Source: Lewinellaceae bacterium
GTDB lineage: Bacteria; Bacteroidota; Bacteroidia; Chitinophagales; Saprospiraceae
Direction of reading: 5' to 3'
Length of the DNA stretch: 64,000 nt
Assembly: GCA_020636355.1 (NCBI GenBank)
Contig: JACJYB010000008.1
Coordinates: forward strand, 212,001-276,000
A program made the position numbers and the translations under genes. The notes under the pieces are model-generated. The model did not search any database. It was not told the origin of the DNA and saw nothing but the letters and a program-made list of their open reading frames with translations. Below are positions 44,929-53,087 of this stretch, piece after piece (position 1 is the stretch's first letter; every line of letters begins with the position of its first letter).

Positions 44929-45333
44929 TTATTCACTGAACTGTCTTCTCCGGTCTTCCACCATACCCATCAGCATCCAGCGGGCCGCCGCAGGATTGGT
45001 TGCTAATGGGATGTTATGTACATCACACAGACGCATCAACATTTGTACGTCCGGTTCGTGAGGATGCTTGTCAAGCGGATCACGAAAGAACAACACACAA
45101 TCGATTTGACTGGTGGCAACCATCGCTGCAATTTGAGCATCACCCCCTAAAGGACCCGATAACAACCGTTCTACTTCAATGCCGGCATCTTCGATATGCT
45201 TGCCGGTCGTACCGGTTGCGCATAATTTAAACCCTTCAAATAAAGTACGGTTCTGGAGGATGAAGGAAACCATTTCCGGCTTCTTGCCATCATGGGCAAT
45301 CAGGGCGATGCGTATTTCTTCAAGTAAGTTCAT
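44929..45333 (-). CDS. mgsA: Methylglyoxal synthase
   Basis: 134 residues, close to the usual length of about 150. Start IRIALIAHDGKKPEMVSF, then LCATGTTGKHIE for phosphate binding, and SGPLGGDAQIAAMVA with the catalytic Asp. It converts dihydroxyacetone phosphate to methylglyoxal and phosphate, a bypass when sugar phosphates build up. The nearby L-fucose pathway would not itself make dihydroxyacetone phosphate by the oxidative route, so I see no direct link. Confidence 0.95.
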   Translation of the reverse strand: MNLLEEIRIALIAHDGKKPEMVSFILQNRTLFEGFKLCATGTTGKHIEDAGIEVERLLSGPLGGDAQIAAMVATSQIDCVLFFRDPLDKHPHEPDVQMLMRLCDVHNIPLATNPAAARWMLMGMVEDRRRQFSE

Positions 45334-45353
45334 TAGGATTCATTTTTAAATAA

Positions 45354-45367
45354 ACCCCGGCCGGGGT
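45354..45367. promoter_or_regulatory. Perfect 14-bp GC-rich palindrome
   Basis: ACCCCGGCCGGGGT lies 20 bp upstream of the mgsA start, in an AT-rich setting. On the minus strand it is followed by TTATTTAAAA, so it could be a weak terminator for the permease gene or an operator for mgsA. Confidence 0.35.
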
Positions 45368-45498
45368 AAAATGATTTGTCTCCTTCCGGAATTACCGTTG
45401 CGCTGTAAGCGCCGCTAAAGATACAATTGACAACCTAATGAACGAAAATGCCCCAGGGAGAATTCCGTCCGTCAGAACGAGAGAACGCAAAAAATAAA

Positions 45499-46737
45499 TT
45501 ATTCGTAACGAAGAGATTCGATAGGATCCAGCCGGGAAGCCTTAAGTGCCGGATAAAGACCTGATAACAATCCGACCAGAAAACAGAGGAAAATGGCCAA
45601 TATGATCCAGTTCCATGGAATTATAAACGGCCCTTTAATGATTGCACTGACAGCAAATCCGATCAGAATTCCCAAGAACGCGGCCAGAACCCCTCCTATC
45701 TGACAAATGACCACCGCTTCGGTAAGGAACTGGGTCAGGATACTGCGTTGGGTGGCACCGACAGCTTTAATGATCCCGATTTCTTTGGTTCGCTCCGTTA
45801 CCGAGACCAGCATGATGTTCATCAAACCTATCGCCGCACCCAACAGGGTTATGATGGCAATGAAAATGACGCCCCATCGAATGGTTGCCGTATTCTCCTT
45901 GATAATATCGATCAAACCATCGCTCTTGGTGATCTCAAAGTCATTTTCCTGAGTAGCCCTGAGTTTCCGCAGGTTACGCATTAAGCCGGTAGCCATGGAC
46001 ACCGCTTCATCAATTTCGGTTGAATTGTTGACCGAAACGTTGACGTTATAATTGGATTCCAGGGTGCCGTACTGACTCTTGGCATTCATAAGCGGGATCA
46101 GAATGATCCGGTCACTGCGTTGGTTCATGCTCGACCCTTTCGAGGCCAGCACCCCTACTACCTTATATTTGACATTGCCGATGGAAATGGATGTATTCAG
46201 GGCAGCGTTTGCATTTCCTTTGTAGAGTTTATTGACCAGATCACTGCCGATAATGGCCCGGTTGTTACCATATTCCACCTCCTGTGTAGAAAAGTTCCGA
46301 CCCGAGGCAAAATCGTATTTCACTGTTGCCAGGTAATTTTCATCGATGCCCATTACCTGAACGGTCGGAGTGGTCTTTTCATCCTGAAAACGGACCGTGG
46401 CATTTCCCGTGCATTGTAAGGATATTGCTACCGATGCGGCAAATTCAAAACGGTCTTTAAAATCAATCGCCTGATCGTATTTTATGGGCTCACCCCGTTT
46501 GCGCATCCTTCCTCCATCACTGGTTTGGATAACCTGAGATGATGGTTCGATGCTAAAGGAGTTAGCTCCTAAACGAGAAAAGTTGTCACTCAACGAAAAG
46601 ATCAGAATATCCAACGAAGTCAGTATGGCTACCAATGCCATGACACCAACTGCAATGATCAGGATGGTCAGTGAAGCGCGGCCTTTATTGGCTCTTAAAT
46701 TGCGCAATGCAATCTGTATGTTTTCGATCCACAACAT
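45499..46737 (-). CDS. ABC transporter permease, MacB/FtsX type
   Basis: 412 residues. One membrane helix at 18-42, a MacB-like periplasmic domain (about 55-280), then three membrane helices in the FtsX domain (about 285-400) with TERTKEIGIIKAVGATQRSI before the second of them and SGLYPALKASRLDPIESLRYE at the end. It should export a substrate or act on the envelope with an ATPase partner. No ATPase gene is adjacent in this window. Confidence 0.9.
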   Translation of the reverse strand: MLWIENIQIALRNLRANKGRASLTILIIAVGVMALVAILTSLDILIFSLSDNFSRLGANSFSIEPSSQVIQTSDGGRMRKRGEPIKYDQAIDFKDRFEFAASVAISLQCTGNATVRFQDEKTTPTVQVMGIDENYLATVKYDFASGRNFSTQEVEYGNNRAIIGSDLVNKLYKGNANAALNTSISIGNVKYKVVGVLASKGSSMNQRSDRIILIPLMNAKSQYGTLESNYNVNVSVNNSTEIDEAVSMATGLMRNLRKLRATQENDFEITKSDGLIDIIKENTATIRWGVIFIAIITLLGAAIGLMNIMLVSVTERTKEIGIIKAVGATQRSILTQFLTEAVVICQIGGVLAAFLGILIGFAVSAIIKGPFIIPWNWIILAIFLCFLVGLLSGLYPALKASRLDPIESLRYE

Positions 46738-46960
46738 CGCCTGCTAATGTAAGGTATGTCGATTGGACACGGTACAGTATTCGATCAATGCGAACGAATC
46801 CTAGATCAAAGGAAGATTAACGATGAACGGTGAGAGCTATGATAAAGAAACCTTGCGGTTGAGGCCTTTGATCATTTCGACGAAAGTGGGTAATGCCCTG
46901 AACGGAGTAAATCCCAAAATAGAAAGTGCGCACATGGATATTTTCGTTCAATCCGGCGAC

Positions 46961-48274
46961 TTAAATTTGCTCAGTAGACGGTTGAATCCGGTAACCCCAC
47001 ATACCATAAAGAAATACGGAAACGAAACAAATGGCCGGTATGATGAAGGCGGTTTGAATGTTTCCATGGTCAGCAATCAAGCCTACTATCGGAGGCAGTA
47101 TGGCGCCTCCCACAATAGCCATAATGATCAACGATGATCCAAATTTGGTCTGAGCATGTAAATCCTTAACCCCGAGTGCAAAGATGGTCGGAAACATAAT
47201 GGACATAAAGAAGTTAATGCTCAATACCGATATGACCGCCGCCAAACCATCCAACACCACGCCACCAAGGGCAAGAAGCACTGCGATGAGTCCGTACACA
47301 GCCAGCAAACGCTGGGGCTTGACGTAATTCATGATGAACGTACCCAAAAACCGTCCGATGACAAACAATAAAGTACCAGACGCCAGATAGATCTTGGATG
47401 CATCCTCCTTGCTTACTCCAGGCAACAAGGCCGTCACATAGTTGATGGTGATCCCCCAAATGGATGCCTGCGCTCCTACGTAGAGCAACTGAGCCAGGAC
47501 AGCAAAGGTCAGATGGCGCTTCTTGAATATGGCCATATCAAAGCGCATTTTTTCACCTTTATCCGGTTCGGGCATTGCCGTACGCCAGAAAAATAAGGCT
47601 ACCAGTGCAACAACTACCGCGATGCCGATGTAGGGTACTATGACCGCATTGGCTGCCTGCTGCTTGGCTTCCAGACTGGAGAGATCCCCTTCATTGCCTG
47701 CGAAGATTAATGTTCCTGCTAACCAGGGTCCTACTACCAGCGCTACACCGTTAAAAGATTGAGAGAAGTTTAAGCGCTGGGTGGCATTTTCCGGTTTTCC
47801 CAGGATGGTCACATAGGGATTTGCTGCCGTCTCCAAAAAGGCCAGACCGCTGGCAATGATATAGAGTGCCAGCAAGAAAAACCCAAAAGTCAGCGACTTG
47901 GCGGCAGGGACAAAGAGCAATGCACCAATAGAATACAGGATCAGGCCCATGAGAATCCCTTTCTTGTACGAATGTTTCTCCATGTAAAGGCCTGCCGGAA
48001 GAGCAATGGTAAAGTATCCAAAATAAAATGCCGTCTCGACCAATAACGCCTGAGCACGGGAGATATCAAATACCGGTTGAAAATGGGCAATCAGTGCTGA
48101 ATTCAGGATATTGGCAATTCCCCACAAGAAAAACAAACTGGTCACGAGGATAAATGGGATCAGGTATTTCTTTTCGGTGATCATGTAGTTGGCGATTCGG
48201 TTGTTTATGTTTAATGACAAGACCCCACCGGTATGCACTGCTTCAATCCGGTTAGGTGCAGTAAGGTAGTTCAT
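46961..48274 (-). CDS. fucP: Sugar MFS transporter, FucP-like L-fucose permease
   Basis: 437 residues and twelve membrane helices. YLIPFILVTSLFFLWGIANI is the typical first helix of FucP-type proton symporters, with FLETAANPYVTILGKPENAT after helix four. An ATG at 48184 gives the family's usual N terminus; the extra 30 residues from 48274 are unlike relatives, so the shorter form may be correct. It is divergent from the L-fucose catabolic genes, which supports L-fucose as the substrate. Confidence 0.88.
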   Translation of the reverse strand: MNYLTAPNRIEAVHTGGVLSLNINNRIANYMITEKKYLIPFILVTSLFFLWGIANILNSALIAHFQPVFDISRAQALLVETAFYFGYFTIALPAGLYMEKHSYKKGILMGLILYSIGALLFVPAAKSLTFGFFLLALYIIASGLAFLETAANPYVTILGKPENATQRLNFSQSFNGVALVVGPWLAGTLIFAGNEGDLSSLEAKQQAANAVIVPYIGIAVVVALVALFFWRTAMPEPDKGEKMRFDMAIFKKRHLTFAVLAQLLYVGAQASIWGITINYVTALLPGVSKEDASKIYLASGTLLFVIGRFLGTFIMNYVKPQRLLAVYGLIAVLLALGGVVLDGLAAVISVLSINFFMSIMFPTIFALGVKDLHAQTKFGSSLIIMAIVGGAILPPIVGLIADHGNIQTAFIIPAICFVSVFLYGMWGYRIQPSTEQI

Positions 48275-48338
48275 TTTTCAGGAGAATTCAAAGTCATCTT
48301 TCTACCGAAACAATCACAGGATAGCAATAAGATTCCAG

Positions 48339-48348
48339 GGTAGCTACC
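48339..48348. promoter_or_regulatory. 10-bp palindrome in the fucose divergent intergenic region
   Basis: GGTAGCTACC is perfectly self-complementary and lies between the divergent fucP-like and dehydrogenase genes. It may be an operator, but ten bases can arise by chance. Confidence 0.25.
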
Positions 48349-48396
48349 ATGCTTTATCCGGTGTATGTTTTATCTTTCCGGCTCAATAATTACCAC

Positions 48397-49170
48397 ATGT
48401 TTCGTCTAGACAATAAACAAGCCGTTATCACCGGAGGCGGCAGTGGCATCGGTGCTGCGATCAGCAGCGTTTTTGCTGCGCAGGGTGCGAAGGTTCATAT
48501 CCTGGATCTCAATAAGGATAAAGCCGATGAGACGGCCCAAGCCATCCGGGATGCGGGAGGTTTGGTCGAAGTACATGTCATCAATGTGACCGACCACCAG
48601 GCTGTCACGGATTGTTTTGCCGCGATCAGCAAGGATACCAGGCTCGATATCCTGGTCAATAATGCCGGCATCGGTTATGTAGGCAATATCGAACAGACGC
48701 CGGAAGAAACCCTGGACCGGATGTACCAGGTCAACATCAAAGGCGTTTACAATGGCATGCAAGCCGCTGTACCGATCATGCGATCTCAGGGTGGTGGCGT
48801 TATTCTAAACATGGCCTCCATTGTTGCCACCATCGGCATTCCGGATCGATTCGCCTATACCATGACCAAAGGCGCAGTCCTTGGGATGACCCATGCCGTG
48901 GCCATCGACTACCTGGATGCGCATATACGCTGCAATTGCATCTCTCCCGCACGGGTACACACGCCCTTCGTAGATGAATTCCTGGCTAAAAACTATCCGG
49001 GCCGCGAACAGGAAATGATGGATGTCCTGGCCAAAACCCAACCCATCGGGCGTATGGGCAAGCCGGAAGAGATCGCCTACCTGGCACTATATCTTTGTTC
49101 CGATGAAGCATCGTTCGTAACAGGACCCGATTATCCGATTGATGGCGGATTTATTTCCCTGATCAAATAA
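48397..49170 (+). CDS. SDR oxidoreductase, probable L-fucose pathway dehydrogenase
   Basis: 257 residues from ATG 48397, which fits the classical SDR start FRLDNKQAVITGGGSGIGAA. NNAGIGYVG, catalytic Ser in MASIVATIG, and YTMTKGAV (YxxxK) are present; the end is TGPDYPIDGGFI. In the oxidative L-fucose route, SDR enzymes act as L-fucose 1-dehydrogenase and as 2-keto-3-deoxy-L-fuconate 4-dehydrogenase. Two SDR genes occur in this cluster, and I cannot say which does which step. The next gene starts 9 bp downstream. Confidence 0.88.
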   Translation: MFRLDNKQAVITGGGSGIGAAISSVFAAQGAKVHILDLNKDKADETAQAIRDAGGLVEVHVINVTDHQAVTDCFAAISKDTRLDILVNNAGIGYVGNIEQTPEETLDRMYQVNIKGVYNGMQAAVPIMRSQGGGVILNMASIVATIGIPDRFAYTMTKGAVLGMTHAVAIDYLDAHIRCNCISPARVHTPFVDEFLAKNYPGREQEMMDVLAKTQPIGRMGKPEEIAYLALYLCSDEASFVTGPDYPIDGGFISLIK

Positions 49171-49179
49171 CTTACAAGC

Positions 49180-50034
49180 ATGAAACTCATACGTTTTGGT
49201 CATCCGGGTGTTGAAAAGCCCGGGCTATTGGAAAATGGAATACGCTACGATGTGTCTGCATTTGGCGAGGACTACGACGAAAAATTTTTCGATGGCAACG
49301 GCATTCAGCGACTGCAGAACTGGTTTGAACAACACCGCGCTTCCTGTCCGGTCGTGGCCGACAGCGAGCGGCTGGGTCCACCGATGTGCCGGCCTTCAAA
49401 GATCATCTGCATTGGCCTGAACTATGCCAAACATGCAGCCGAAAGCGGTATGGAGGTACCCAAAGAACCGGTCCTCTTCTTCAAAGCAACCACTGCTTTC
49501 TGCGGACCAAACGATGATGTGGTCATCCCCCGCGAATCGAAGAAAACCGACTGGGAAGTGGAACTCGCAGTCGTTATCGGCAGGCGTGCCTCCTACATCA
49601 CCAAGGAAGACGCCATGGATTACATCGCCGGCTATTGCCTGCACAACGATTACAGCGAACGCGAATTTCAGATCGAGCGCGGCGGGCAGTGGGTCAAAGG
49701 TAAGAGCGCCGACACCTTCGCACCCACCGGTCCATTCCTGGCAACGAAGGATGAGATCCCTGATCCACACAATCTACGTCTTTGGCTGGATCTGAACGGA
49801 CAGCGGCTCCAGGATTCCAATACCAACGACCTGATCTTCGACATCCCGACTTCCATTGCCTACATCTCCCAGTTTATGACCCTGTTACCCGGGGATATGA
49901 TCAGTACCGGGACGCCGGCCGGCGTAGGCCTGGGCCTCAACCCACAGCGCTACCTGGTACCCGGCGACGTGGTCACCCTAGGCATCGAAGGGCTGGGCCA
50001 GTCGACCCAGCGGGCTGTCGCCTGGTCCAGATAA
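49180..50034 (+). CDS. Fumarylacetoacetate hydrolase family protein, probable 2,4-diketo-3-deoxy-L-fuconate hydrolase
   Basis: 284 residues. The FAH domain begins at SKIICIGLNYAKHAAESG. Metal ligands are the Glu pair in DWEVELAVVIG with an Asp downstream (YCLHNDYSEREFQ). The end TPAGVGLGLNPQRYLVPGD is typical. In the L-fucose oxidative pathway this family splits 2,4-diketo-3-deoxy-L-fuconate to pyruvate and lactate. Function is assigned from its neighbours; FAH proteins in other settings act on different diketo acids. Confidence 0.85.
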   Translation: MKLIRFGHPGVEKPGLLENGIRYDVSAFGEDYDEKFFDGNGIQRLQNWFEQHRASCPVVADSERLGPPMCRPSKIICIGLNYAKHAAESGMEVPKEPVLFFKATTAFCGPNDDVVIPRESKKTDWEVELAVVIGRRASYITKEDAMDYIAGYCLHNDYSEREFQIERGGQWVKGKSADTFAPTGPFLATKDEIPDPHNLRLWLDLNGQRLQDSNTNDLIFDIPTSIAYISQFMTLLPGDMISTGTPAGVGLGLNPQRYLVPGDVVTLGIEGLGQSTQRAVAWSR

Positions 50035-50401
50035 GAGTCTAGCTAGTATTGGTTTCACGGAGAGCCACAGAGGTTGGCGCGGAATATCCTAATGGAACCA
50101 TCCATTTTCCGAAGGCAGGTTCAATTCGCAGAGTACCCTAAAGGCATTAAAAAGACAGGATGTCCCCATAAATTAATCTGCATTAAAAGAATCTTGCTTG
50201 CATAACAGTTTACCAATCTCCGAGAGCCAGCGGGTCGGGTCATGTAGTAGCAGTGGATTTTAATCCGCTGATTCAATCCCTAACATCAAGGAATACCGTA
50301 GGTATGACCCATACTCCCCCCGGGCAAAACCTACGGATTCTCCCTCGAATTATTGGCCAGCCTGCCACCAATTCCTTACATTAGTCCGTTAAGCCTAGCC
50401 T
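50035..50401. other. 367-bp intergenic region rich in dispersed-repeat-like sequence
   Basis: No gene. It contains CACGGAGAGCCACAGAGG (50056-50073), a near-perfect hairpin AGTGGATTTTAATCCGCT (50252-50269), and an inverted repeat CCGTAGGT (50296-50303) / ACCTACGG (50329-50336) enclosing a C-rich loop. These have the look of small non-autonomous repeats. It splits the fucose genes into two groups. Confidence 0.55.
50296..50336. repeat. Inverted repeat with 25-nt loop
   Basis: CCGTAGGT and ACCTACGG form a perfect 8-bp stem around a 25-nt loop that contains TACTCCCCCCGGG. REP-like in form. No T tract follows, so it is not a standard terminator. Confidence 0.5.
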
Positions 50402-51238
50402 ATGACCCGGATCGACAGTCACCAGCATTTCTGGCGGTATAGCCCCACAACCCATGGATGGATCAACGAAGAGATGTCCGTGCTGAAGAGGGACTTCCTG
50501 CCCCCGGACCTGGCACCTCTGCTCCATGCCCAGCGCATGGATGGTTGTGTGGCCGTCCAGGCTGCCCAACATGAAGGCGAGACGGACTTCCTGATCGAAT
50601 TAGCGGGTCAATACCCTTTCATCAAAGGCGTTGTGGGATGGGTGGATTTGCGCGCCGCCAACGTAAAAGAACGATTGGCGCATTATGCCCAATATCCCGT
50701 GGTGAAGGGCTTTCGCCATATCGTCCAGGATGAACCCAATCCACAATTTCTCCTGGATCCTGACTTCTGCCATGGCATTGAAGCATTAAAGGAATTCAAA
50801 TTCACCTACGACATCCTCATCTACCCCATCCACCTGGAAGTGGCCTACCTGTTTGCCTCCCGCTTTCCGGACCAACCATTTGTCCTGGATCACCTGGCCA
50901 AGCCTTACATCCGGGAACAAAAACTGGAGCTCTGGGCCACCCAGATCCACAAACTGGCATCGCTCCCTAACGTATCCTGTAAACTTTCCGGGATGGTAAC
51001 CGAAGCCAATTGGACAACATGGCAATTTGCCGATTTTCGGCCGTATGCGGAGGTCATTCTGGATGCTTTCGGTCCGGACCGGGTCATGGTTGGTTCGGAC
51101 TGGCCGGTTTGTTTGCTCGCCGGCACCTACCCTAAAGTCATTTCCCTGGCAGAAATCCTGATTTCAGAGCGGACGGCAAAAGAACAAGCCCGAATCATGG
51201 GTCTTAACGCACAACGATTTTATAACTTGACGGACTAA
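50402..51238 (+). CDS. L-fuconolactonase-like amidohydrolase (amidohydrolase 2 family)
   Basis: 278 residues. The metal motif is at the very start (RIDSHQHFWRYSP). FVLDHLAKPYI carries a second His, and MVGSDWPVCLLAGTY the catalytic Asp. This is the signature of lactonases such as L-fucono-1,5-lactonase and L-rhamnono-lactonase. In this cluster it should open the lactone made by L-fucose dehydrogenase. The frameshifted SDR follows after 11 bp. Confidence 0.9.
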   Translation: MTRIDSHQHFWRYSPTTHGWINEEMSVLKRDFLPPDLAPLLHAQRMDGCVAVQAAQHEGETDFLIELAGQYPFIKGVVGWVDLRAANVKERLAHYAQYPVVKGFRHIVQDEPNPQFLLDPDFCHGIEALKEFKFTYDILIYPIHLEVAYLFASRFPDQPFVLDHLAKPYIREQKLELWATQIHKLASLPNVSCKLSGMVTEANWTTWQFADFRPYAEVILDAFGPDRVMVGSDWPVCLLAGTYPKVISLAEILISERTAKEQARIMGLNAQRFYNLTD

Positions 51239-51249
51239 ATGGAGACATT

Positions 51250-52028
51250 ATGGATTTGGGATTAAAAGATAAAGTTGCTATCGTCACCGGGGGAGCTTCC
51301 GGGATCGGTGAAGCCATCGTACGGGTGCTCGCCGAGGAAGGAGCCAAACCCATTATCCTGGACAAAAATCGCGAAAAAGCCGATGCCCTCGCCCAGGAAC
51401 TGGTGGCAGAAGGCCATCACATCTCCGTCCATATCCTGGATCTTCGCAGAGAAAATGCCTGCCAGGATGTCGTTGAAGAAATTGCCGAAACCTATGGAAG
51501 CATCGACATCCTGATCAACAATGCCGGTGTGAACGACAGCGTGGACCTGGACCGGCCTATGAAGGATTTTGTGGAATCACTCGAAAAAACCTCTACCACG
51601 TGGTCACCATGACCCGGTTGTGCGTGCCTCACCTCCGGTACAGCAAAGGGGCTATTGTCAACATTGGATCCAAGGTCTCCGTGACCGGTCAGGGCAATAC
51701 CACCGGCTATGCCGCTGCTAAAGGCGCCATCCATGCCCTCACCCGCGAGTGGGCCGTACGGCTGCTCAAAGATGGCATCCGCATCAATGAAGTCCTTCCC
51801 GCCGAAACCTGGACACCGCTTTATGAGCAATGGATCAACTCCATGCCGGATGGGCAGGAACGTTTGAAAGAGATCGTAGCCCGTATCCCATTGGGAAAGC
51901 GGATGACCACCTCCCGGGAGATCGCAGACACGGTCGTATTTCTGGCTTCCGACCGCGCCTCCCACATCACCGGACAACAGATCTTTGTGGATGGAGGGTA
52001 CACGCATCTGGACCGGGCGATCCGCTGA
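51250..52028 (+). pseudogene. SDR oxidoreductase of the L-fucose pathway, interrupted by one frameshift
   Basis: The first frame (51250-51612) encodes LKDKVAIVTGGASGIGEAIV to FVESLEK; the second (51600-52028) resumes with VVTMTRLCVPHLRYSKGAI, catalytic Ser in NIGSKVSVTG, YAAAKGAIH (YxxxK) and TGQQIFVDGGYTH. The break is in a run of six A at 51584-51589; one more A restores NLYHVVTM and a single protein of about 259 residues. All catalytic residues are intact, so this is either a sequencing error or a very recent mutation. It would be the second SDR step of the fucose pathway. Confidence 0.85.
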
Positions 52029-52054
52029 AATAAATCAATTAAAAAACTCTGCAA

Positions 52055-52387
52055 ATGCAACGTTATTGCCTCACCCTGGATCTTCAGGACGATCCTTATC
52101 TGGTCGAACAATACATCCGTTACCACCAGGATGTCTGGCCGGAAATCCTTGAAAGCATCCGTTCCTCCGGCATCACCGGTATGCAGATCTATCATTACGA
52201 TGGTAGATTGATGATGATTATGGAGACCAACGATGATTTTTCGTTCGAGCGAAAAGCCGCCATGGATGCCGCCAATGAAACCGTCCAGGAATGGGAAGAA
52301 CTCATGTGGAAATTCCAGAAACCACTACCTGGCGCTAAGCCCGGAGAGAAGTGGATGCGCATGGAGAAGATTTTTGAACTGGACTAG
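52055..52387 (+). CDS. L-fucose/L-rhamnose mutarotase family protein
   Basis: 110 residues, close to the RhaM/FucU-like length. QRYCLTLDLQDDPYLVEQYI starts the dimeric ferredoxin-like fold; the His in RYHQDVWPEI and Tyr in QIYHYDGRLMMIME are typical of the family. The enzyme speeds interconversion of sugar anomers before the dehydrogenase acts. It closes the fucose cluster. Confidence 0.9.
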   Translation: MQRYCLTLDLQDDPYLVEQYIRYHQDVWPEILESIRSSGITGMQIYHYDGRLMMIMETNDDFSFERKAAMDAANETVQEWEELMWKFQKPLPGAKPGEKWMRMEKIFELD

Positions 52388-52413
52388 TATTCAGTAACCG
52401 CAAGTCAGTAGTC
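52386..52413 (+). repeat. Short 7-bp-period array
   Basis: AGTATTC, AGTAACC, GCAAGTC, AGTAGTC in tandem. It begins on the last two bases of the mutarotase stop codon. Confidence 0.45.
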
Positions 52414-52522
52414 AGACCAACTTACAATACCCTTTAACCTGTTATCGACTTATTTCGTCGGTAAAACTGGAATTTGGAGATTAACATCAATACTTTCAGG
52501 GTAAATAAAACAGAACAAAACA

Positions 52523-52870
52523 ATGCGGATCATCTTCAAAGTCTTGTTTAATGCCCTGGTCGTCTATTTCCTGGCGTGGTTGCTCCCCGGCATCTCCGTT
52601 CCGGATTACAAAGATGCCATCATTGTCGCCATCCTGCTGGGAATTGTCAATGCCATTGTTAAACCCATCGTTCAGATCATCACCTTCCCAGTCACCATCC
52701 TCACGCTGGGGTTGTGGTTGCTAGTCATCAACGGTGCCATGATCCTGCTGGTCGATCATTTCTTTTCCGGATTCTACGTCAGCGGATGGTGGTCAGCCAT
52801 CATCTTTGCCATTCTGATGTCGATATTCGGTACTTCATACGATAAATCTTCGGATCGACGTAAACATTAA
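52523..52870 (+). CDS. Phage holin family IV (4-TM) membrane protein
   Basis: 115 residues with four hydrophobic segments. The family pattern is clear: VYFLAWLLPGISV, ILLGIVNAIVKPIVQIITFP, ILTLGLWLLVINGAMILLVD. Despite the name these PF04020 proteins are common chromosomal membrane proteins of unknown role. It is followed after 4 bp by another small membrane protein. Confidence 0.88.
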   Translation: MRIIFKVLFNALVVYFLAWLLPGISVPDYKDAIIVAILLGIVNAIVKPIVQIITFPVTILTLGLWLLVINGAMILLVDHFFSGFYVSGWWSAIIFAILMSIFGTSYDKSSDRRKH

Positions 52871-52874
52871 CGCT

Positions 52875-53087
52875 ATGAACCTGAAAAATCGGAACTGGCT
52901 GCAGATGCTGATTGCATCAGGCATGTTTATTATCTCCATTTACATGACAATCTCTTATGGAAATTTGGTCGCGCAACATCAAGCGGACCGGCTGACAACC
53001 ATTGCTTTGTACGTATGGATTTTCTCCATACCTGCCTGGCTCATCAAGCTGGTTTATGAAATGCGCCATCGAAAAGCGGAAGCCTAA
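52875..53087 (+). CDS. Small two-helix membrane protein
   Basis: 70 residues with two membrane segments (about 9-28 and 40-60) and a basic tail. No family recognised. It starts 4 bp after the holin-like gene. Its TAA overlaps the TAG of the convergent gene, so the two genes share bases at their ends. Confidence 0.65.
   Translation: MNLKNRNWLQMLIASGMFIISIYMTISYGNLVAQHQADRLTTIALYVWIFSIPAWLIKLVYEMRHRKAEA

Noticed and set aside
46823..47137. A 104-codon plus-strand ORF between the permease and fucP
   Set aside because: More than half is antisense to fucP, and its start region has no ribosome site or family features.
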